Source: Mycolicibacterium helvum (lineage in GTDB: Bacteria; Actinomycetota; Actinomycetes; Mycobacteriales; Mycobacteriaceae). From it: a stretch of 64,000 nucleotides of DNA. This document shows positions 1 through 11,197 of the stretch, piece after piece. The translations under genes were made by a program, and so were the position numbers. Position 1 is the first letter of the stretch. Each line of letters begins with the position of its first letter. The stretch is taken from positions 2,356,001 through 2,420,000 of the forward strand of contig NZ_AP022596.1 in NCBI RefSeq assembly GCF_010731895.1, given 5' to 3'. The notes beneath the pieces are model-generated. The model had not been told where the DNA came from, ran no database searches, and was given only the letters and a program-made list of their open reading frames with translations.

Positions 1-234
1 CGGGTCGCCGCCCTGGATCATGAAGCCGTCGATGACGCGGTGGAACACCGCGCCGTCGTAGAACGGACCCGAGGTGCTGCCCGATGCGTTCTGCGTCGAG
101 TACTCCTTGGTGCCCTGGGCCAAGCCGACGAAGTTGCCGACGGTCTTGGGGGCGTGATTACCGAACAGGGCGATCTTGATGTCGCCGCGGTTGGTGTGCA
201 GGGTCGCGGTCGCGGTCGCAATGGGGCTAGTCAC
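1..234 (-). CDS. ppiA: Peptidyl-prolyl cis-trans isomerase PpiA (cyclophilin), N-terminal part
   Basis: This is the first 78 codons of a cyclophilin-type prolyl isomerase; the gene runs off the left edge of the window. The start is GTG, giving [20 protein letters not shown]. The typical cyclophilin segments follow: [17 protein letters not shown], then [21 protein letters not shown] with the active-site FHRVI-FMIQGGD signature. Family members catalyse cis-trans isomerisation of X-Pro bonds in the cytosol. It sits next to divergent cwsA, as Rv0009 sits next to Rv0008c in M. tuberculosis. No strong ribosome binding site precedes the GTG, so the exact start is slightly uncertain. Confidence 0.95.
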   Translation of the reverse strand, partial: MTSPIATATATLHTNRGDIKIALFGNHAPKTVGNFVGLAQGTKEYSTQNASGSTSGPFYDGAVFHRVIDGFMIQGGDP

Positions 235-341
235 GGGAAATCAGTGTGCCACTAGCGTCGAGTGCCCCAACTCGCGGCCACCCCTCACGGCGCTGTGGCA
301 CTGTTGATAACACCACCAACCGCAAGCGCCGGGAGGACCCT

Positions 342-752
342 ATGGGCCGCAGGACTGAACCCAAACTCACGCCGCGCGAGCGGCTTAACCGCGGACTGCA
401 CTACACCGCAGTGGGTCCGGTGGACATCACCCGGGGCGTGGTCGGCATCAGCGTGCACGGGGCCGAGTCGGCCGCGAGCACAATCAAGCGTCGGGCTCGC
501 GAAGCGCGCGCTGTGCAACACGAACTCACCAAAGAGGCCGAGGCGGTCAAGCAGGTGGCGGCGGAGCTGCCGCAGCTGCTGGCCGAGGCTCGCAAGTCGC
601 AGCATCGCCGTCGGCGGCGGCTGTTCGTGTTCGGATTCCTGGGACTGGCCGTGGTGGCCGGTGGCGCCGTTGCGTTCTCGATCGCGCGGCGATCGGCGAC
701 TCCTGAGCCGTCGGCGTTACCGCCGAGCGTGGACGTGGCGCCCAAAATCTAG
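342..752 (+). CDS. cwsA: Cell wall synthesis protein CwsA
   Basis: A 136-residue single-pass membrane protein. The start is the ATG preceded by GGGAGG (331-336), not the longer upstream reading frame. The N-terminus has LTPRERLNRGLHYTAVGPVDITRGVVG, matching what I recall of Rv0008c. A basic, coiled central part (about residues 45-85) precedes one membrane helix (FVFGFLGLAVVAGGAVAFSI, about residues 92-111) and the tail RRSATPEPSALPPSVDVAP. In M. tuberculosis and M. smegmatis CwsA interacts with CrgA and Wag31 and affects cell division and polar wall synthesis. It is divergent from ppiA, as in other mycobacteria. Confidence 0.9.
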   Translation: MGRRTEPKLTPRERLNRGLHYTAVGPVDITRGVVGISVHGAESAASTIKRRAREARAVQHELTKEAEAVKQVAAELPQLLAEARKSQHRRRRRLFVFGFLGLAVVAGGAVAFSIARRSATPEPSALPPSVDVAPKI

Positions 753-795
753 GGTGGTGGACGTCGAGCTCCCGAAAGGCCGCCCGACCGTTATG

Positions 796-868
796 TGGAG
801 CCTAGGAGATTCGAACTCCTGACATCTGCCTTGCAAAGGCAGCGCTCTACCAACTGAGCTAAGGCCCC
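796..868 (-). tRNA. alaT: tRNA-Ala (anticodon TGC)
   Basis: Read on the minus strand, the 73 nt fold as a full cloverleaf. The acceptor stem is GGGGCCT/AGGCTCC with discriminator A, the D arm is GCTC-AGTTGGTA-GAGC, the anticodon stem is CTGCC/GGCAG with loop TTTGCAA, and the T arm is AGGAG-TTCGAAT-CTCCT. The loop centre TGC reads alanine codons. CCA is not encoded. It follows tRNA-Ile, the pairing seen next to gyrA in mycobacteria. Confidence 0.97.
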
Positions 869-875
869 TCGTGTC

Positions 876-977
876 TCAGTCGTCGAGGGTGTGCCAGATT
901 TCGCCGCGGCGGCTGCGAATGATCGCCGCGCCCAAGGAAACCACCGCCAACACCGCTACCAGCAGTGCAATCCGCAC
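876..977 (-). CDS. Small membrane protein (33 aa), DLW-39-like
   Basis: A short reading frame between the two tRNA genes. It starts with GTG and has AGGAAGG about six bases upstream. The product begins MRIALLVAVLAVVSLGAAII, one hydrophobic helix, followed by a short tail RSRRGEIWHTLDD. Actinobacteria carry a short DLW-39 family protein in exactly this tRNA-Ile/tRNA-Ala interval, and the helix plus acidic W-containing tail fits that family. The family motif (DLW) appears here as EIW, so membership is inferred from position and shape. No function is known to me. Confidence 0.7.
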   Translation of the reverse strand: MRIALLVAVLAVVSLGAAIIRSRRGEIWHTLDD

Positions 978-1006
978 GGGCGCCCTTCCTGTCGACCAGG
1001 ACATCG

Positions 1007-1080
1007 TGGGCCTAGGAGGACTCGAACCTCCGACCTCTTCGTTATCAGCGAAGCGCTCTAACCGCCTGAGCTATAGGCCC
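1007..1080 (-). tRNA. ileT: tRNA-Ile (anticodon GAT)
   Basis: Read on the minus strand, 74 nt form a cloverleaf. The acceptor stem is GGGCCTA/TAGGCCC with discriminator A, the D arm is GCTC-AGGCGGTTA-GAGC, the anticodon stem is CTTCG/CGAAG with loop CTGATAA, and the T arm is GGAGG-TTCGAGT-CCTCC. The anticodon GAT reads ATC/ATT. It lies downstream of gyrA and the DUF3566 gene, upstream of tRNA-Ala. Confidence 0.97.
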
Positions 1081-1144
1081 GTACTCACATACGACCGAGC
1101 GACGAGATTACCGCACCCCCGGGGCTGCGCCCAAACCGCGAGCG

Positions 1145-2014
1145 CTAGTCCCGGTCGGCGAGCGTGACCTCGACCCCACCGACGATGTCGGTGCTGAGGT
1201 TGTAGATGAACGCCCCGACGGTCGCCATTGCCGTCAGCAGCACGATATTCACCAGACCGATCAAGGCCGCGCCGCCGAAGATCGTCCCGCTGGACACCAG
1301 CTCGCCGCCGCCGCCGCTCGTTGCCGTCAGCAGGTCACCCACGTTGCTGTTGAGCTTGCTCCACACCCCCATGCCGCCCAGCACCAAGTAGAGGAACGCC
1401 ACGGCAACCATCCACACGAAGAACAACGCCACCGACAGCAGCAACGACACCTTCAGCGCGCTCCACGGATCGATGTGCCGGATCTGCATGCTGGCTCGTA
1501 CCGGCCCGCGAGATCTACTGGCCGCCACCGCAACCCGGGCGGCTGCCCCGGCTGGCCGCGCCGACTGCTCCGGTGCCGCCTTACGCGGCTGTGCCACCGG
1601 CTTGGGCGGGGTCGACCCCGACAGATCCGGCAGCTCACTTCCGTAGCCCTCGGGGCGCGCGGGTTCAGTGCGCGGCTCCGGCCTGGGTTCAGGACGGGGC
1701 TCCGGCCTGGGCTCAGGGCGCGGCTCCGGACGGTTCACCGAAGCGTCGTTATCGGGCCGAGGCGGCGGTGGTGGTCCGCCCTGCCCAGGCTGATCCGGTG
1801 CGCCCGTACCGGTGATGAACCGGTTGACGCGGGCCTCAATGCTCGACGGGGGACCCGCTGGCGGGGCCGGTGGACGGGGCTGTCCCTCGGCGGCCGGTCG
1901 CTGCGGTGCGCCGCCTTGTCGCGCCCGCGCCGCACCGCGTTGCCAGGGTGGAACCTCGCCGGATCCACCGTTAGCACCCGGTCCGGGTTGGCCCGGGTCG
2001 TTCGGTGCGCTCAC
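1145..2014 (-). CDS. DUF3566 membrane protein (Rv0007-type)
   Basis: A 289-residue protein. The N-terminal half is long, proline-rich and probably disordered, and includes a run of PEPR repeats (about residues 95-115). The C-terminal DUF3566 domain starts near [31 protein letters not shown] and has two membrane segments ([24 protein letters not shown] and [26 protein letters not shown]). It ends with [12 protein letters not shown] chose the second GTG (MSAPNDPG) because AAGGAG lies five bases upstream; the first GTG overlaps that site. It lies 26 bp downstream of gyrA on the same strand and is probably co-transcribed with it. The function is unknown; the M. tuberculosis equivalent is Rv0007. 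Confidence 0.88.
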   Translation of the reverse strand: MSAPNDPGQPGPGANGGSGEVPPWQRGAARARQGGAPQRPAAEGQPRPPAPPAGPPSSIEARVNRFITGTGAPDQPGQGGPPPPPRPDNDASVNRPEPRPEPRPEPRPEPRPEPRTEPARPEGYGSELPDLSGSTPPKPVAQPRKAAPEQSARPAGAAARVAVAASRSRGPVRASMQIRHIDPWSALKVSLLLSVALFFVWMVAVAFLYLVLGGMGVWSKLNSNVGDLLTATSGGGGELVSSGTIFGGAALIGLVNIVLLTAMATVGAFIYNLSTDIVGGVEVTLADRD

Positions 2015-2040
2015 CGCCACTCCTTACTTGTCCCGCCGCG

Positions 2041-4578
2041 CTACGTTTCGTCAGAGTCGACATCCGGCCCGGCCACCTCGTCCGGCCCGGCCACCTCGTC
2101 GGTGGTGTCCTGCTCCTCGGCATTGCGGGCAATGGCTAACAGTGTGTCGCCCTCGCCCAGGTTCATCAAGCGAACACCCTTTGTCTGGCGCCCGGCCTTG
2201 CGGACCTGACGAGCAGCGGTGCGGATGACCCCGCCGCCCGAGGTGATGGCGTACAGCTCACTGTCTTCATCGACCACCAATGCGCCAACCAGACTGCCAC
2301 GCCTGCGGTCGTATTGAATGGTCAGGATGCCTTTACCGCCGCGTCCCTGGACGGTGTACTCATCGATGGCCGTCCGCTTGGCGTAACCGCCGGCCGTTGC
2401 GACCAGCAAGTATGTGCCTTCGATCACGACGTTCAGCGACAGCAGGCGGTCGTCCTCGTTGAACCGCATGCCCTGCACACCCGAGGTGGCCCGGCCCATC
2501 GGCCGCAGCGCCTCGTCGGTGGCCGAGAACCGGATCGACTGGCCGTTGGCACTGACCAGCAACAGGTCGTCCTCCGCCGAGCACAGCACCGCACCGACCA
2601 GTTCGTCGCCGTCGCGCAGGTTGATCGCGACGATTCCGCCGGAGCGGTTGGAGTCGAAATCGGTGAGCTTGGTCTTCTTCACCAAGCCGTTGCGGGTGGC
2701 CAGCACCAGATAGGGCGCGTCCTCGTAGCTCTTGATCTGGATGACCTGGGCGATGCGCTCCTCAGGCTGGAACGCCAGCAGGTTGGCCACGTGCTGGCCG
2801 CGCGCGGTGCGCGACGCCTCCGGCAGCTCGTAGGCCTTGGCCCGGTATACCCGGCCCTGCGTGGTGAAGAACAGGATCCAGTCATGCGTCGACGACACGA
2901 AGAAGTGCCGCACGATGTCGTCCTGCTTGAGGCCGGCGCCCTGCACACCCTTGCCGCCGCGCTTCTGGCTGCGGTACAGGTCGGTCTTGGTCCGCTTGGC
3001 GTAGCCGGTTTCGGTGATGGTGACGACGACGTCCTCGCGGGCGATCAGATCTTCGTCGGAGACGTCACCGTCGGAGGCGATGATCCGGGTGCGCCGGTCG
3101 TCGCCGTGCTTGTCGGCAAGTTCAGCGAGCTCATCACGGACGATCGCGCGCTGGCGTTCCGGCTTGGCCAGAATGTCTTCCAGGTCGGCGATCTCGGCCT
3201 CGATCTTGGCAAGGTCGTCGACGATGCGCTGACGCTCCAGGGCAGCAAGCCGACGCAGCTGCATATCGAGGATGGCCTGAGCCTGGATCTCGTCGACGTC
3301 GAGCAGTTCCATCAAGCCAACCCGGGCGACGTCGGCGCTCTCCGAGGCCCGGATCAGGGCGATGACCTCATCGAGGGCATCGAGCGCCTTGACCAGGCCG
3401 CGCAGGATGTGGGCCCGCTCATTGGCCTTGCGCAGCCGGTAGGTGGTGCGCCGGATGATCACATCGAGTTGGTGCTCGACGTAGTAGCGGATCATCTGGT
3501 CCAGGCGCAGCGTCCTGGGGACACCGTCGACGATCGACAGCATGTTGGCGCCGAAGCTGGTCTGCAGCTGGGTGTGCTTGTAGAGGTTGTTCAGCACGAC
3601 CTTGGCCACGGCGTCGCGCTTGATCTCGACGACGATGCGCAGACCCACCCGGTCACTGGACTGGTCTTCGATATTGGAGATGCCGCCGAGCTTGCCGTCG
3701 CGGACCTGCTCGGCGATCGAGGTGATGAAGTTGTCGTGGTTGACCTGATAGGGCAACTCGGTGATCACGATCGACGTACGACCGCGGGAGTCCTCCTCGA
3801 TCTCCACGACGCCGCGCATCCGGATCGAGCCGCGGCCCGTCGTATACGCGTCGTGAATGCCCTGGGATCCGACGATCAGACCGTGGGTGGGGAAGTCGGG
3901 ACCCTTGACTCGCTCGCAGCAGGCCGCCAGCGTCGCCTCTTCGTCGGCCTCGTGGTTGTCCAGGCACCAGTACACGGCCTCGGCCAACTCGCGCAGGTTG
4001 TGCGGCGGGATATTGGTGGCCATACCGACGGCGATACCGCCCGAACCATTGGCCAGCAGGTTCGGAAACCGGCTCGGCAGAACCGTCGGCTCCTGCACAC
4101 GACCGTCGTAGTTCGGAACGAAATCGACTGTCTCCTCGTCGATTTCACGCAGCATCTCCATGGCCAACGGGGTCAGCCGCGCCTCGGTGTACCGCATGGC
4201 AGCCGCCGGATCATTGCCCGGCGAGCCGAAGTTGCCCTGGCCGTCGACCAGTGGATAGCGCAGCGACCACGGCTGCGCCATACGCACCAGGGTGTCGTAG
4301 ATCGACGAATCGCCGTGTGGGTGATAGTTACCCATGGTCTCGGCAACGGAGCGCGCCGATTTCGCGTGGCCGCGGTCGGGTCGGAATCCGGAGTCGAACA
4401 TCGCATACAGCACGCGGCGGTGCACCGGCTTGAGGCCGTCACGCACCTCCGGTAACGCGCGCCCGACGATGACGCTCATCGCATAGTCGATATAGCTGCG
4501 CTGCATCTCCTGCTGGATATCGACCGGCTCGATACGGTCGCCGGCTTCCTCGCCGGGCGGCAGGGTGGTGTCAGTCAT
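2041..4578 (-). CDS. gyrA: DNA gyrase subunit A
   Basis: 845 residues. This is the breakage-reunion and DNA-wrapping subunit of gyrase, which introduces negative supercoils with GyrB. The catalytic tyrosine is Y130 in [11 protein letters not shown]. The quinolone-determining region reads [12 protein letters not shown] (residues 87-98), so the residue matching E. coli Ser83 and M. tuberculosis Ala90 is Ser91, with D95 and T96 after it. The GyrA box [13 protein letters not shown] is present in the C-terminal beta-pinwheel. No intein interrupts the tyrosine site. The ATG has AGAGGA about seven bases upstream. It follows gyrB by 38 bp. The acidic tail contains a duplicated DEVAGP unit. Confidence 0.99.
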   Translation of the reverse strand: MTDTTLPPGEEAGDRIEPVDIQQEMQRSYIDYAMSVIVGRALPEVRDGLKPVHRRVLYAMFDSGFRPDRGHAKSARSVAETMGNYHPHGDSSIYDTLVRMAQPWSLRYPLVDGQGNFGSPGNDPAAAMRYTEARLTPLAMEMLREIDEETVDFVPNYDGRVQEPTVLPSRFPNLLANGSGGIAVGMATNIPPHNLRELAEAVYWCLDNHEADEEATLAACCERVKGPDFPTHGLIVGSQGIHDAYTTGRGSIRMRGVVEIEEDSRGRTSIVITELPYQVNHDNFITSIAEQVRDGKLGGISNIEDQSSDRVGLRIVVEIKRDAVAKVVLNNLYKHTQLQTSFGANMLSIVDGVPRTLRLDQMIRYYVEHQLDVIIRRTTYRLRKANERAHILRGLVKALDALDEVIALIRASESADVARVGLMELLDVDEIQAQAILDMQLRRLAALERQRIVDDLAKIEAEIADLEDILAKPERQRAIVRDELAELADKHGDDRRTRIIASDGDVSDEDLIAREDVVVTITETGYAKRTKTDLYRSQKRGGKGVQGAGLKQDDIVRHFFVSSTHDWILFFTTQGRVYRAKAYELPEASRTARGQHVANLLAFQPEERIAQVIQIKSYEDAPYLVLATRNGLVKKTKLTDFDSNRSGGIVAINLRDGDELVGAVLCSAEDDLLLVSANGQSIRFSATDEALRPMGRATSGVQGMRFNEDDRLLSLNVVIEGTYLLVATAGGYAKRTAIDEYTVQGRGGKGILTIQYDRRRGSLVGALVVDEDSELYAITSGGGVIRTAARQVRKAGRQTKGVRLMNLGEGDTLLAIARNAEEQDTTDEVAGPDEVAGPDVDSDET
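2063..2098 (-). repeat. 18-bp perfect tandem duplication in the gyrA tail
   Basis: Two adjacent identical copies of an 18-bp unit (plus strand TCCGGCCCGGCCACCTCG) encode a doubled DEVAGP in the acidic, non-conserved C-terminus of GyrA. It keeps the frame and lies after the last beta-pinwheel blade, so it probably arose by slippage with little effect on function. Confidence 0.9.
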
Positions 4579-4616
4579 GTGAGTCCTCTTTTGTCCCTAT
4601 GACGGGGTGTACTTCG

Positions 4617-6749
<2,133 letters not shown>

Positions 6750-6854
6750 CTAGTTGCGCCGTGCACGGAATTTCTCGGATTGGCATACGTCATGACGCTT
6801 GGCGCGTTGGTCAGCGACCGTCTCGTGGCCGTCAGCCGATTGTGGTAGTAGGGC

Positions 6855-7427
6855 TCAGCCGTAGGTGTCGCGCGGGCCGCGCCCGGAAATGTGCAACTTG
6901 CCCTTCCGCCACGACGGAGCGACCGGACCAGTGATCTTCAACGCCGTCACCACGCCATCACCGACCGCCGCGGCGATCTTGGCCAACAGCTGCGCTTGCA
7001 CCATCCGCAGCTGGGTCGCCCATGCCGTCGACTCAGCGGCCACACTCAACACACCGTCCCGCAGCGTGGTCGGCTCGGCATGCTCGGCAATCTGTTCACC
7101 AACCACGGTGGCCCACTGCGCGAACACCGCACCCTCAGCGACCTTGGGGGTCCAGCCACGCGATTTGGCCAGTTCGTTGGCCACCGTCCCCAGTGGCTGC
7201 GGGTCGCGGCCATCCGGACCTGGTCCCGACCAGCGGCGACGACCATCCCGGTCGGCGCTGCGGCGGGCACCGGGGGAGCGGCGACCCCGGCCGACCTCCT
7301 TACCCTGACTGCGCGCTGCGCCGCGAGCTTCCTCAAGAGTGCGACGCACCAGATCCATCCCCGCCAATCCAGCCAAATGCTCGGGCGGGCCCTTGACCTC
7401 GTCGGTCTCGTCGTCGGGTTCCGTCAC
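6855..7427 (-). CDS. dciA: DciA-type replicative helicase loader/operator (DUF721)
   Basis: 190 residues with a DUF721 domain in the C-terminal part (about 80-185, from [38 protein letters not shown] to the end) after a basic, low-complexity N-terminus. DciA is the ancestral bacterial partner that helps load or operate the DnaB helicase; the M. tuberculosis protein is Rv0004. The GTG start overlaps the recF stop by four bases (GTGA), with GGAGGTGA just upstream, indicating translational coupling to recF. Confidence 0.93.
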   Translation of the reverse strand: MTEPDDETDEVKGPPEHLAGLAGMDLVRRTLEEARGAARSQGKEVGRGRRSPGARRSADRDGRRRWSGPGPDGRDPQPLGTVANELAKSRGWTPKVAEGAVFAQWATVVGEQIAEHAEPTTLRDGVLSVAAESTAWATQLRMVQAQLLAKIAAAVGDGVVTALKITGPVAPSWRKGKLHISGRGPRDTYG

Positions 7428-8569
7428 GAGGTCACCTCCGACATCCGGCCGTCGTCGTCGTCACGCAGGGCAATCCCAATTCGGGTGGCGTCCCAGTCCG
7501 CCGGGATGTCCTCACCGACGGCGGCGGTGATCAGTACCTGCTCGGCATCAGCGGCGACACCAGCCAGCGCGCGCCGGCGCGCACTATCCAGTTCGGCGAA
7601 CACATCGTCGAGAATCAGCACCGGTTCACTGCCCTCAGTGCGCAACAGCTCATACGAGGCCAGCCGCAAAGCCAGTGCCATGGACCAGGATTCGCCGTGA
7701 CTGGCAAAGCCCTTGGCCGGCTGGTCGCCCAGGCGCAATTCCAAATCGTCGCGATGGGGCCCGACCAGGCAGACGCCCCGTTCCAGCTCCGCGCCGCGAC
7801 GCGCGGCCAGCCCGGCCAAGAGGGCGGCTTGTAGGTACTCGACGTCCAGGTCGGTACCGTCCAACTCGACGCTGCTGCGGTAGCCGATGGCTGCCGGCCG
7901 CGACGCGGGCGCCAGCAGTTGGTAGGCCTTCTCCACTTCCGGTGCCAGCAGGTTGGTCAGTTCGATACGGGCGGCCATCAGCTCCGCGCCATGCGCGGCG
8001 AGGTGGCCGTCCCACACATCGAGTGTCTCGAGCACCCCAACGTCACCCCGAAACCGCCCTCCCACAGCTGATTTCAGAAGCGCGGTGCGCTGCTTGAGCA
8101 CCTTCTCATAGTCCGCACGAATCGCGGCCACCCGCGGTCGGCGTACCGAGGCGAGTTCGTCGAGATACCGGCGGCGTTCCCCGGGATCGCCACGCACCAG
8201 GGCAAGATCCTCTGGGGCGAACAACACCGCACGCACGGCCCCGAGCACTTCGCGGGTGCTGCGTACCGGAGAACGGTTCAGCCGCGCCTTATTTGCCCGT
8301 CCCGCCGCGATTTCGATATCAACGGCGAGCTCTCGTCCCTCATTGACGACGATTGCCGAGACCACCGCGCGTTCGGCCCCGGCCCGGATCAAGGGGGCGT
8401 CGGTGGCGACCCGATGTGACCCGAGAGTCGCGCAATACCAAAGCGCCTCAACAAGATTCGTTTTGCCGAAACCGTTGGGACCGACGAAGACCGTCCGGCC
8501 CGGCGCTAATTCGAGTTCGACGTGTTGCCACGACCGAAAGTCGCGTAGCGCCAGCTGCCGGACGTACAT
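7424..8569 (-). CDS. recF: DNA replication/repair protein RecF
   Basis: 381 residues. An SMC-like ATPase that helps load RecA at gaps during recombinational repair. Walker A is GPNGFGKTN (residues 30-38), the ABC-type signature region lies around the [20 protein letters not shown] segment, and Walker B is [11 protein letters not shown] (about residue 315). It begins [21 protein letters not shown], typical of the family. It sits between gnd and dciA and is coupled to dciA by a GTGA overlap. Confidence 0.98.
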   Translation of the reverse strand: MYVRQLALRDFRSWQHVELELAPGRTVFVGPNGFGKTNLVEALWYCATLGSHRVATDAPLIRAGAERAVVSAIVVNEGRELAVDIEIAAGRANKARLNRSPVRSTREVLGAVRAVLFAPEDLALVRGDPGERRRYLDELASVRRPRVAAIRADYEKVLKQRTALLKSAVGGRFRGDVGVLETLDVWDGHLAAHGAELMAARIELTNLLAPEVEKAYQLLAPASRPAAIGYRSSVELDGTDLDVEYLQAALLAGLAARRGAELERGVCLVGPHRDDLELRLGDQPAKGFASHGESWSMALALRLASYELLRTEGSEPVLILDDVFAELDSARRRALAGVAADAEQVLITAAVGEDIPADWDATRIGIALRDDDDGRMSEVTS

Positions 8570-8578
8570 CGGACCTCG

Positions 8579-9472
8579 CTATCCCGACACCGAGACCCGC
8601 TTGACGGCGTGTCCACCAAACTGATTGCGCAGCGCAGAGACTGCCTTCATCGTCGGCGAATCCTCTTGCCGGGAAGCAAACCTCGCAAATAGCGACGCAG
8701 CGATCACTGGCATCGGAACCCGGTGACGAATCGCCTCCTCGACGGTCCAGCGACCCTCACCGGAATCCTCGGTGTAGCCCGAGATCGCGTCGAACGACGG
8801 ATCTTCGGCGAGTGCCTTTGCCAATAGCTGCTGCAGCCACGACCGCACAACGGTGCCATTCGTCCACGCCTGGATCACCGCCTGAGTGTCTTTGATCAAC
8901 GGTTCGGCGGCCAGCAGTTCGTAGCCTTCGGCGTAGGCCATCATCAGCCCGTATTCGATACCGTTGTGCACCATCTTGGCGTAGTGACCCGCACCGACGG
9001 GCCCGGCGTGCACGAAACCGTCGGCAAGATCACCGGGTGGGCGCAGGGTATCGAAGATCGGCATTACCCGGGCGACATCCTCGTCGCTGCCACCAACCAT
9101 CAAGCCGTAACCTTCGGCCAAACCCCAGATACCTCCGGAAACACCCGCGTCAACGAATGAAATCCCCTTCTTCCCAAGGAGTTCCGCATGGGGACCATCC
9201 TCGGTGTACTTGGAGTTACCACCGTCGATGACGAGGTCGCCCGGGCTGAGGACCTCAGCCAACTCGCTGATGGTGTCATCGGTGATCGGACCCGACGGCA
9301 CCATGACCCAGACGACACGGGGAGCACTGAGCTCCTGGGCCAGCCCAGCCAAGGTGGAGACATCCGTCACCTCAGGCCTGGGGTCATACCCGATGACTTC
9401 GTGGCCGCCTTCACGCAACCGCTGGCGCATGTTGAAGCCCATTTTTCCAAGACCGACCAAACCCAACTGCAT
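8579..9472 (-). CDS. gnd: 6-phosphogluconate dehydrogenase, decarboxylating (NAD-type)
   Basis: 297 residues. Oxidative decarboxylation of 6-phosphogluconate to ribulose 5-phosphate (pentose phosphate pathway). The Rossmann start is MQLGLVGLGKMGFNMRQRL. The substrate loop VIDGGNSKY, the catalytic-lysine region GPVGAGHYAKMVHNGIEYG and the C-terminal EAIRHRVPMPVIAASLFARF follow. The short length (about 300 rather than 470) places it in the NAD-dependent, Gram-positive GndA/YqeC-like class. It lies between dnaN and recF, as in M. smegmatis; M. tuberculosis lacks a gene at this position. Confidence 0.95.
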   Translation of the reverse strand: MQLGLVGLGKMGFNMRQRLREGGHEVIGYDPRPEVTDVSTLAGLAQELSAPRVVWVMVPSGPITDDTISELAEVLSPGDLVIDGGNSKYTEDGPHAELLGKKGISFVDAGVSGGIWGLAEGYGLMVGGSDEDVARVMPIFDTLRPPGDLADGFVHAGPVGAGHYAKMVHNGIEYGLMMAYAEGYELLAAEPLIKDTQAVIQAWTNGTVVRSWLQQLLAKALAEDPSFDAISGYTEDSGEGRWTVEEAIRHRVPMPVIAASLFARFASRQEDSPTMKAVSALRNQFGGHAVKRVSVSG

Positions 9473-9500
9473 GTGTGCCTCTCTAGGTCAGCGGTCCGGG

Positions 9501-10694
9501 TCAACCGGGTAGCCGGACCGGCATCAACAGATATACGTAGTCGGTCTGAACAGCGGGGAACGGCCCGGTGCCTTCTACCTGTTCATCACTATTGGCCGGC
9601 CGCAGCACCGCGGGTCGGCTCGGTGTGGTGAAACCGAACGTCACTTGGTCGGAATGCAGCGAACCAAGGCCGTCGGTGAGGTAGGTCGGATTGAACGCGA
9701 TCGTCAGCGGCTCGCCGGCGAAGTCCACCGGCAGGTCCTCCTCCGCGCGGCCGACATCATCGGCGCCAGCCGAGAGCCGCAGCACTCCATCGCCAAATTC
9801 CATCCGCACCTGCGCGCCGCGATCGGCGACCAGCGCAACACGCTTGATCGCCTCGCTCAGCTCCGCCACTCCGATGGTCGCTACGGCAGTGTGCTCGGCA
9901 GGCAGCAGCTGACGGAATTTCGGGAACTCGGCATCGAGCAAGCGCGTCGTGCTGCGCTTGCCGCCGCTGCGGATTCCCAGCAGACCTTCTTTACCGACTG
10001 TCGACCCGGCACCCAGGGCCAGATGGACCTCCGAACCCGACGTGCCGGCCTTGGCTGCTTCTGCCAACGTCTTGGCCGGCACCAGCACCGCAGCTTCCAA
10101 GCTGGGCGAAGACGTCGCCCAGGTCAGCTCGCGCACCGCCAACCGGAACCGGTCGGTGGCAGCCAAAACTACTGCCTCACCGGAAATCTCCACCCGGATA
10201 CCGGTCAGCATCGGCAGCGTGTCATCGCGCCCGGCTGCCACAGCGACCTGGCCTATCGCCTCGCCGAACAGATCAGCCGAGACGACACCGGTTTCCTCGG
10301 GGAGCTCCGGCAGCGCCGGATAATCCTCCACTGCCATGGTCGGCAGTGAGAATCGGGCGCTACCGCACGTCAACGACACCCGAGTGCCCTCCACGCTGAC
10401 GTCCACCGGCTTGGCCGGGAGCGCCTTGGTGATGTCGGACAACAACCGACCGGAGACCAAAACGCTTCCCGGAGAGGCGATTTCAGCAGGAACACGCACC
10501 TCGGCCGAGACTTCGTAATCGAAGCCGGAGATGACCAAGCCCTCGTCAGTGCCGGTGAGCAACACTCCAGCCAGCACCGGCACCGTCGGACGAGTCGGAA
10601 GATTACGGGCAACCCAGGCCACCGCATCGGCGAAGTCTTCCCGCACGAGGCGGAACTTCAAGTCGGAGCCAACCGTCGTAGCTGCCACGTGCAC
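9501..10694 (-). CDS. dnaN: DNA polymerase III beta sliding clamp
   Basis: 397 residues. The ring clamp that tethers the replicative polymerase. Three clamp domains are recognisable: [25 protein letters not shown] at the start, [33 protein letters not shown] in the middle, and [13 protein letters not shown] plus the terminal [12 protein letters not shown]. Two in-frame starts are possible, GTG at 10694 (MHVAATT) or GTG at 10688 (MAATT). GAAGGG is five bases from the first, so the longer form is listed. It is the first gene leftward of oriC. Confidence 0.98.
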   Translation of the reverse strand: MHVAATTVGSDLKFRLVREDFADAVAWVARNLPTRPTVPVLAGVLLTGTDEGLVISGFDYEVSAEVRVPAEIASPGSVLVSGRLLSDITKALPAKPVDVSVEGTRVSLTCGSARFSLPTMAVEDYPALPELPEETGVVSADLFGEAIGQVAVAAGRDDTLPMLTGIRVEISGEAVVLAATDRFRLAVRELTWATSSPSLEAAVLVPAKTLAEAAKAGTSGSEVHLALGAGSTVGKEGLLGIRSGGKRSTTRLLDAEFPKFRQLLPAEHTAVATIGVAELSEAIKRVALVADRGAQVRMEFGDGVLRLSAGADDVGRAEEDLPVDFAGEPLTIAFNPTYLTDGLGSLHSDQVTFGFTTPSRPAVLRPANSDEQVEGTGPFPAVQTDYVYLLMPVRLPG

Positions 10695-11106
10695 CCAGTC
10701 CCTTCATCACCCAATAACCCCGACCAGCGTCCACCCCTGCCGAAGCAGCGGCGAGCGTGATCTGTGAGCGACAGCCGCAGAACGGCAGTCAGAAGAACAA
10801 CCGTAGAGCGTCGGACGCCATCTTGAAAGCTAATCGATCCGGGTGACAAGAGCACCGCGGGACGGTGTGCGACGACCTGTGCAGCGGCTACTCCCCAAGC
10901 CTGTCTTCAAAGAGGAAATTGGAAGAGAGATAACAGCAACAGTAATAGGGCCTGTGCAACCTGTGGACTGGACCGCCGATGCCCAGCTCGGATGTGGTGT
11001 GCGGTTGTGTATCAGTTGTGTATGACGGCCGCAGAATCTGCGGGCGCGTGTGCACAGCCGTCGGTTGTTCATTGTCATTCCGGTTCTTCGGCAGAGTTGC
11101 CAGGTG

Positions 11107-11115
11107 TTGTCCACA
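11107..11115 (+). promoter_or_regulatory. DnaA box, consensus
   Basis: TTGTCCACA, an exact match to the bacterial consensus (TTATCCACA with the mycobacterial preference for G at position 3), inside oriC. Confidence 0.85.
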
Positions 11116-11119
11116 GCGG

Positions 11120-11128
11120 TGTGCACAA
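11120..11128 (-). promoter_or_regulatory. DnaA box, variant
   Basis: Minus strand TTGTGCACA, one mismatch to TTGTCCACA, placed four bases from the consensus box at 11107-11115 in inverted orientation. The pair may form a cooperative DnaA site. Confidence 0.6.
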
Positions 11129-11197
11129 GCCGTGAGTGTGACCACTGGTACGACAGTGACCAAAGTTTTTGTGCGCGGATGACAGAAAAGTGGGATT

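Larger units (their letters stand above)
10695..11197. other. oriC: oriC: dnaA-dnaN intergenic origin of replication
   Basis: A 503-bp gap without a credible gene between dnaA and dnaN, the site of oriC in all mycobacteria studied. It contains a consensus DnaA box TTGTCCACA (11107-11115), a variant TTGTGCACA on the minus strand (11120-11128), a weaker CAGTCCACA on the minus strand (10962-10970) and a GTGTGCACA at 11048-11056. The stretch around 10905-10950 (runs such as GAGGAAATTGGAAGAG and AACAGCAACAGTAATAG) is AT-richer than the surroundings and is the best candidate for the unwinding element. Clear boxes are few, as expected for mycobacteria. Confidence 0.88.

Noticed and set aside
4180..4250. 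Intein in gyrA at the catalytic tyrosine, known in some mycobacteria
   Set aside because: The region around [11 protein letters not shown] is continuous, so no intein is present.
2314..4455. 713-codon open frame antisense to gyrA
   Set aside because: It mirrors the codon structure of gyrA in high-GC DNA; the translation has no recognisable domain, and gyrA itself is certain.
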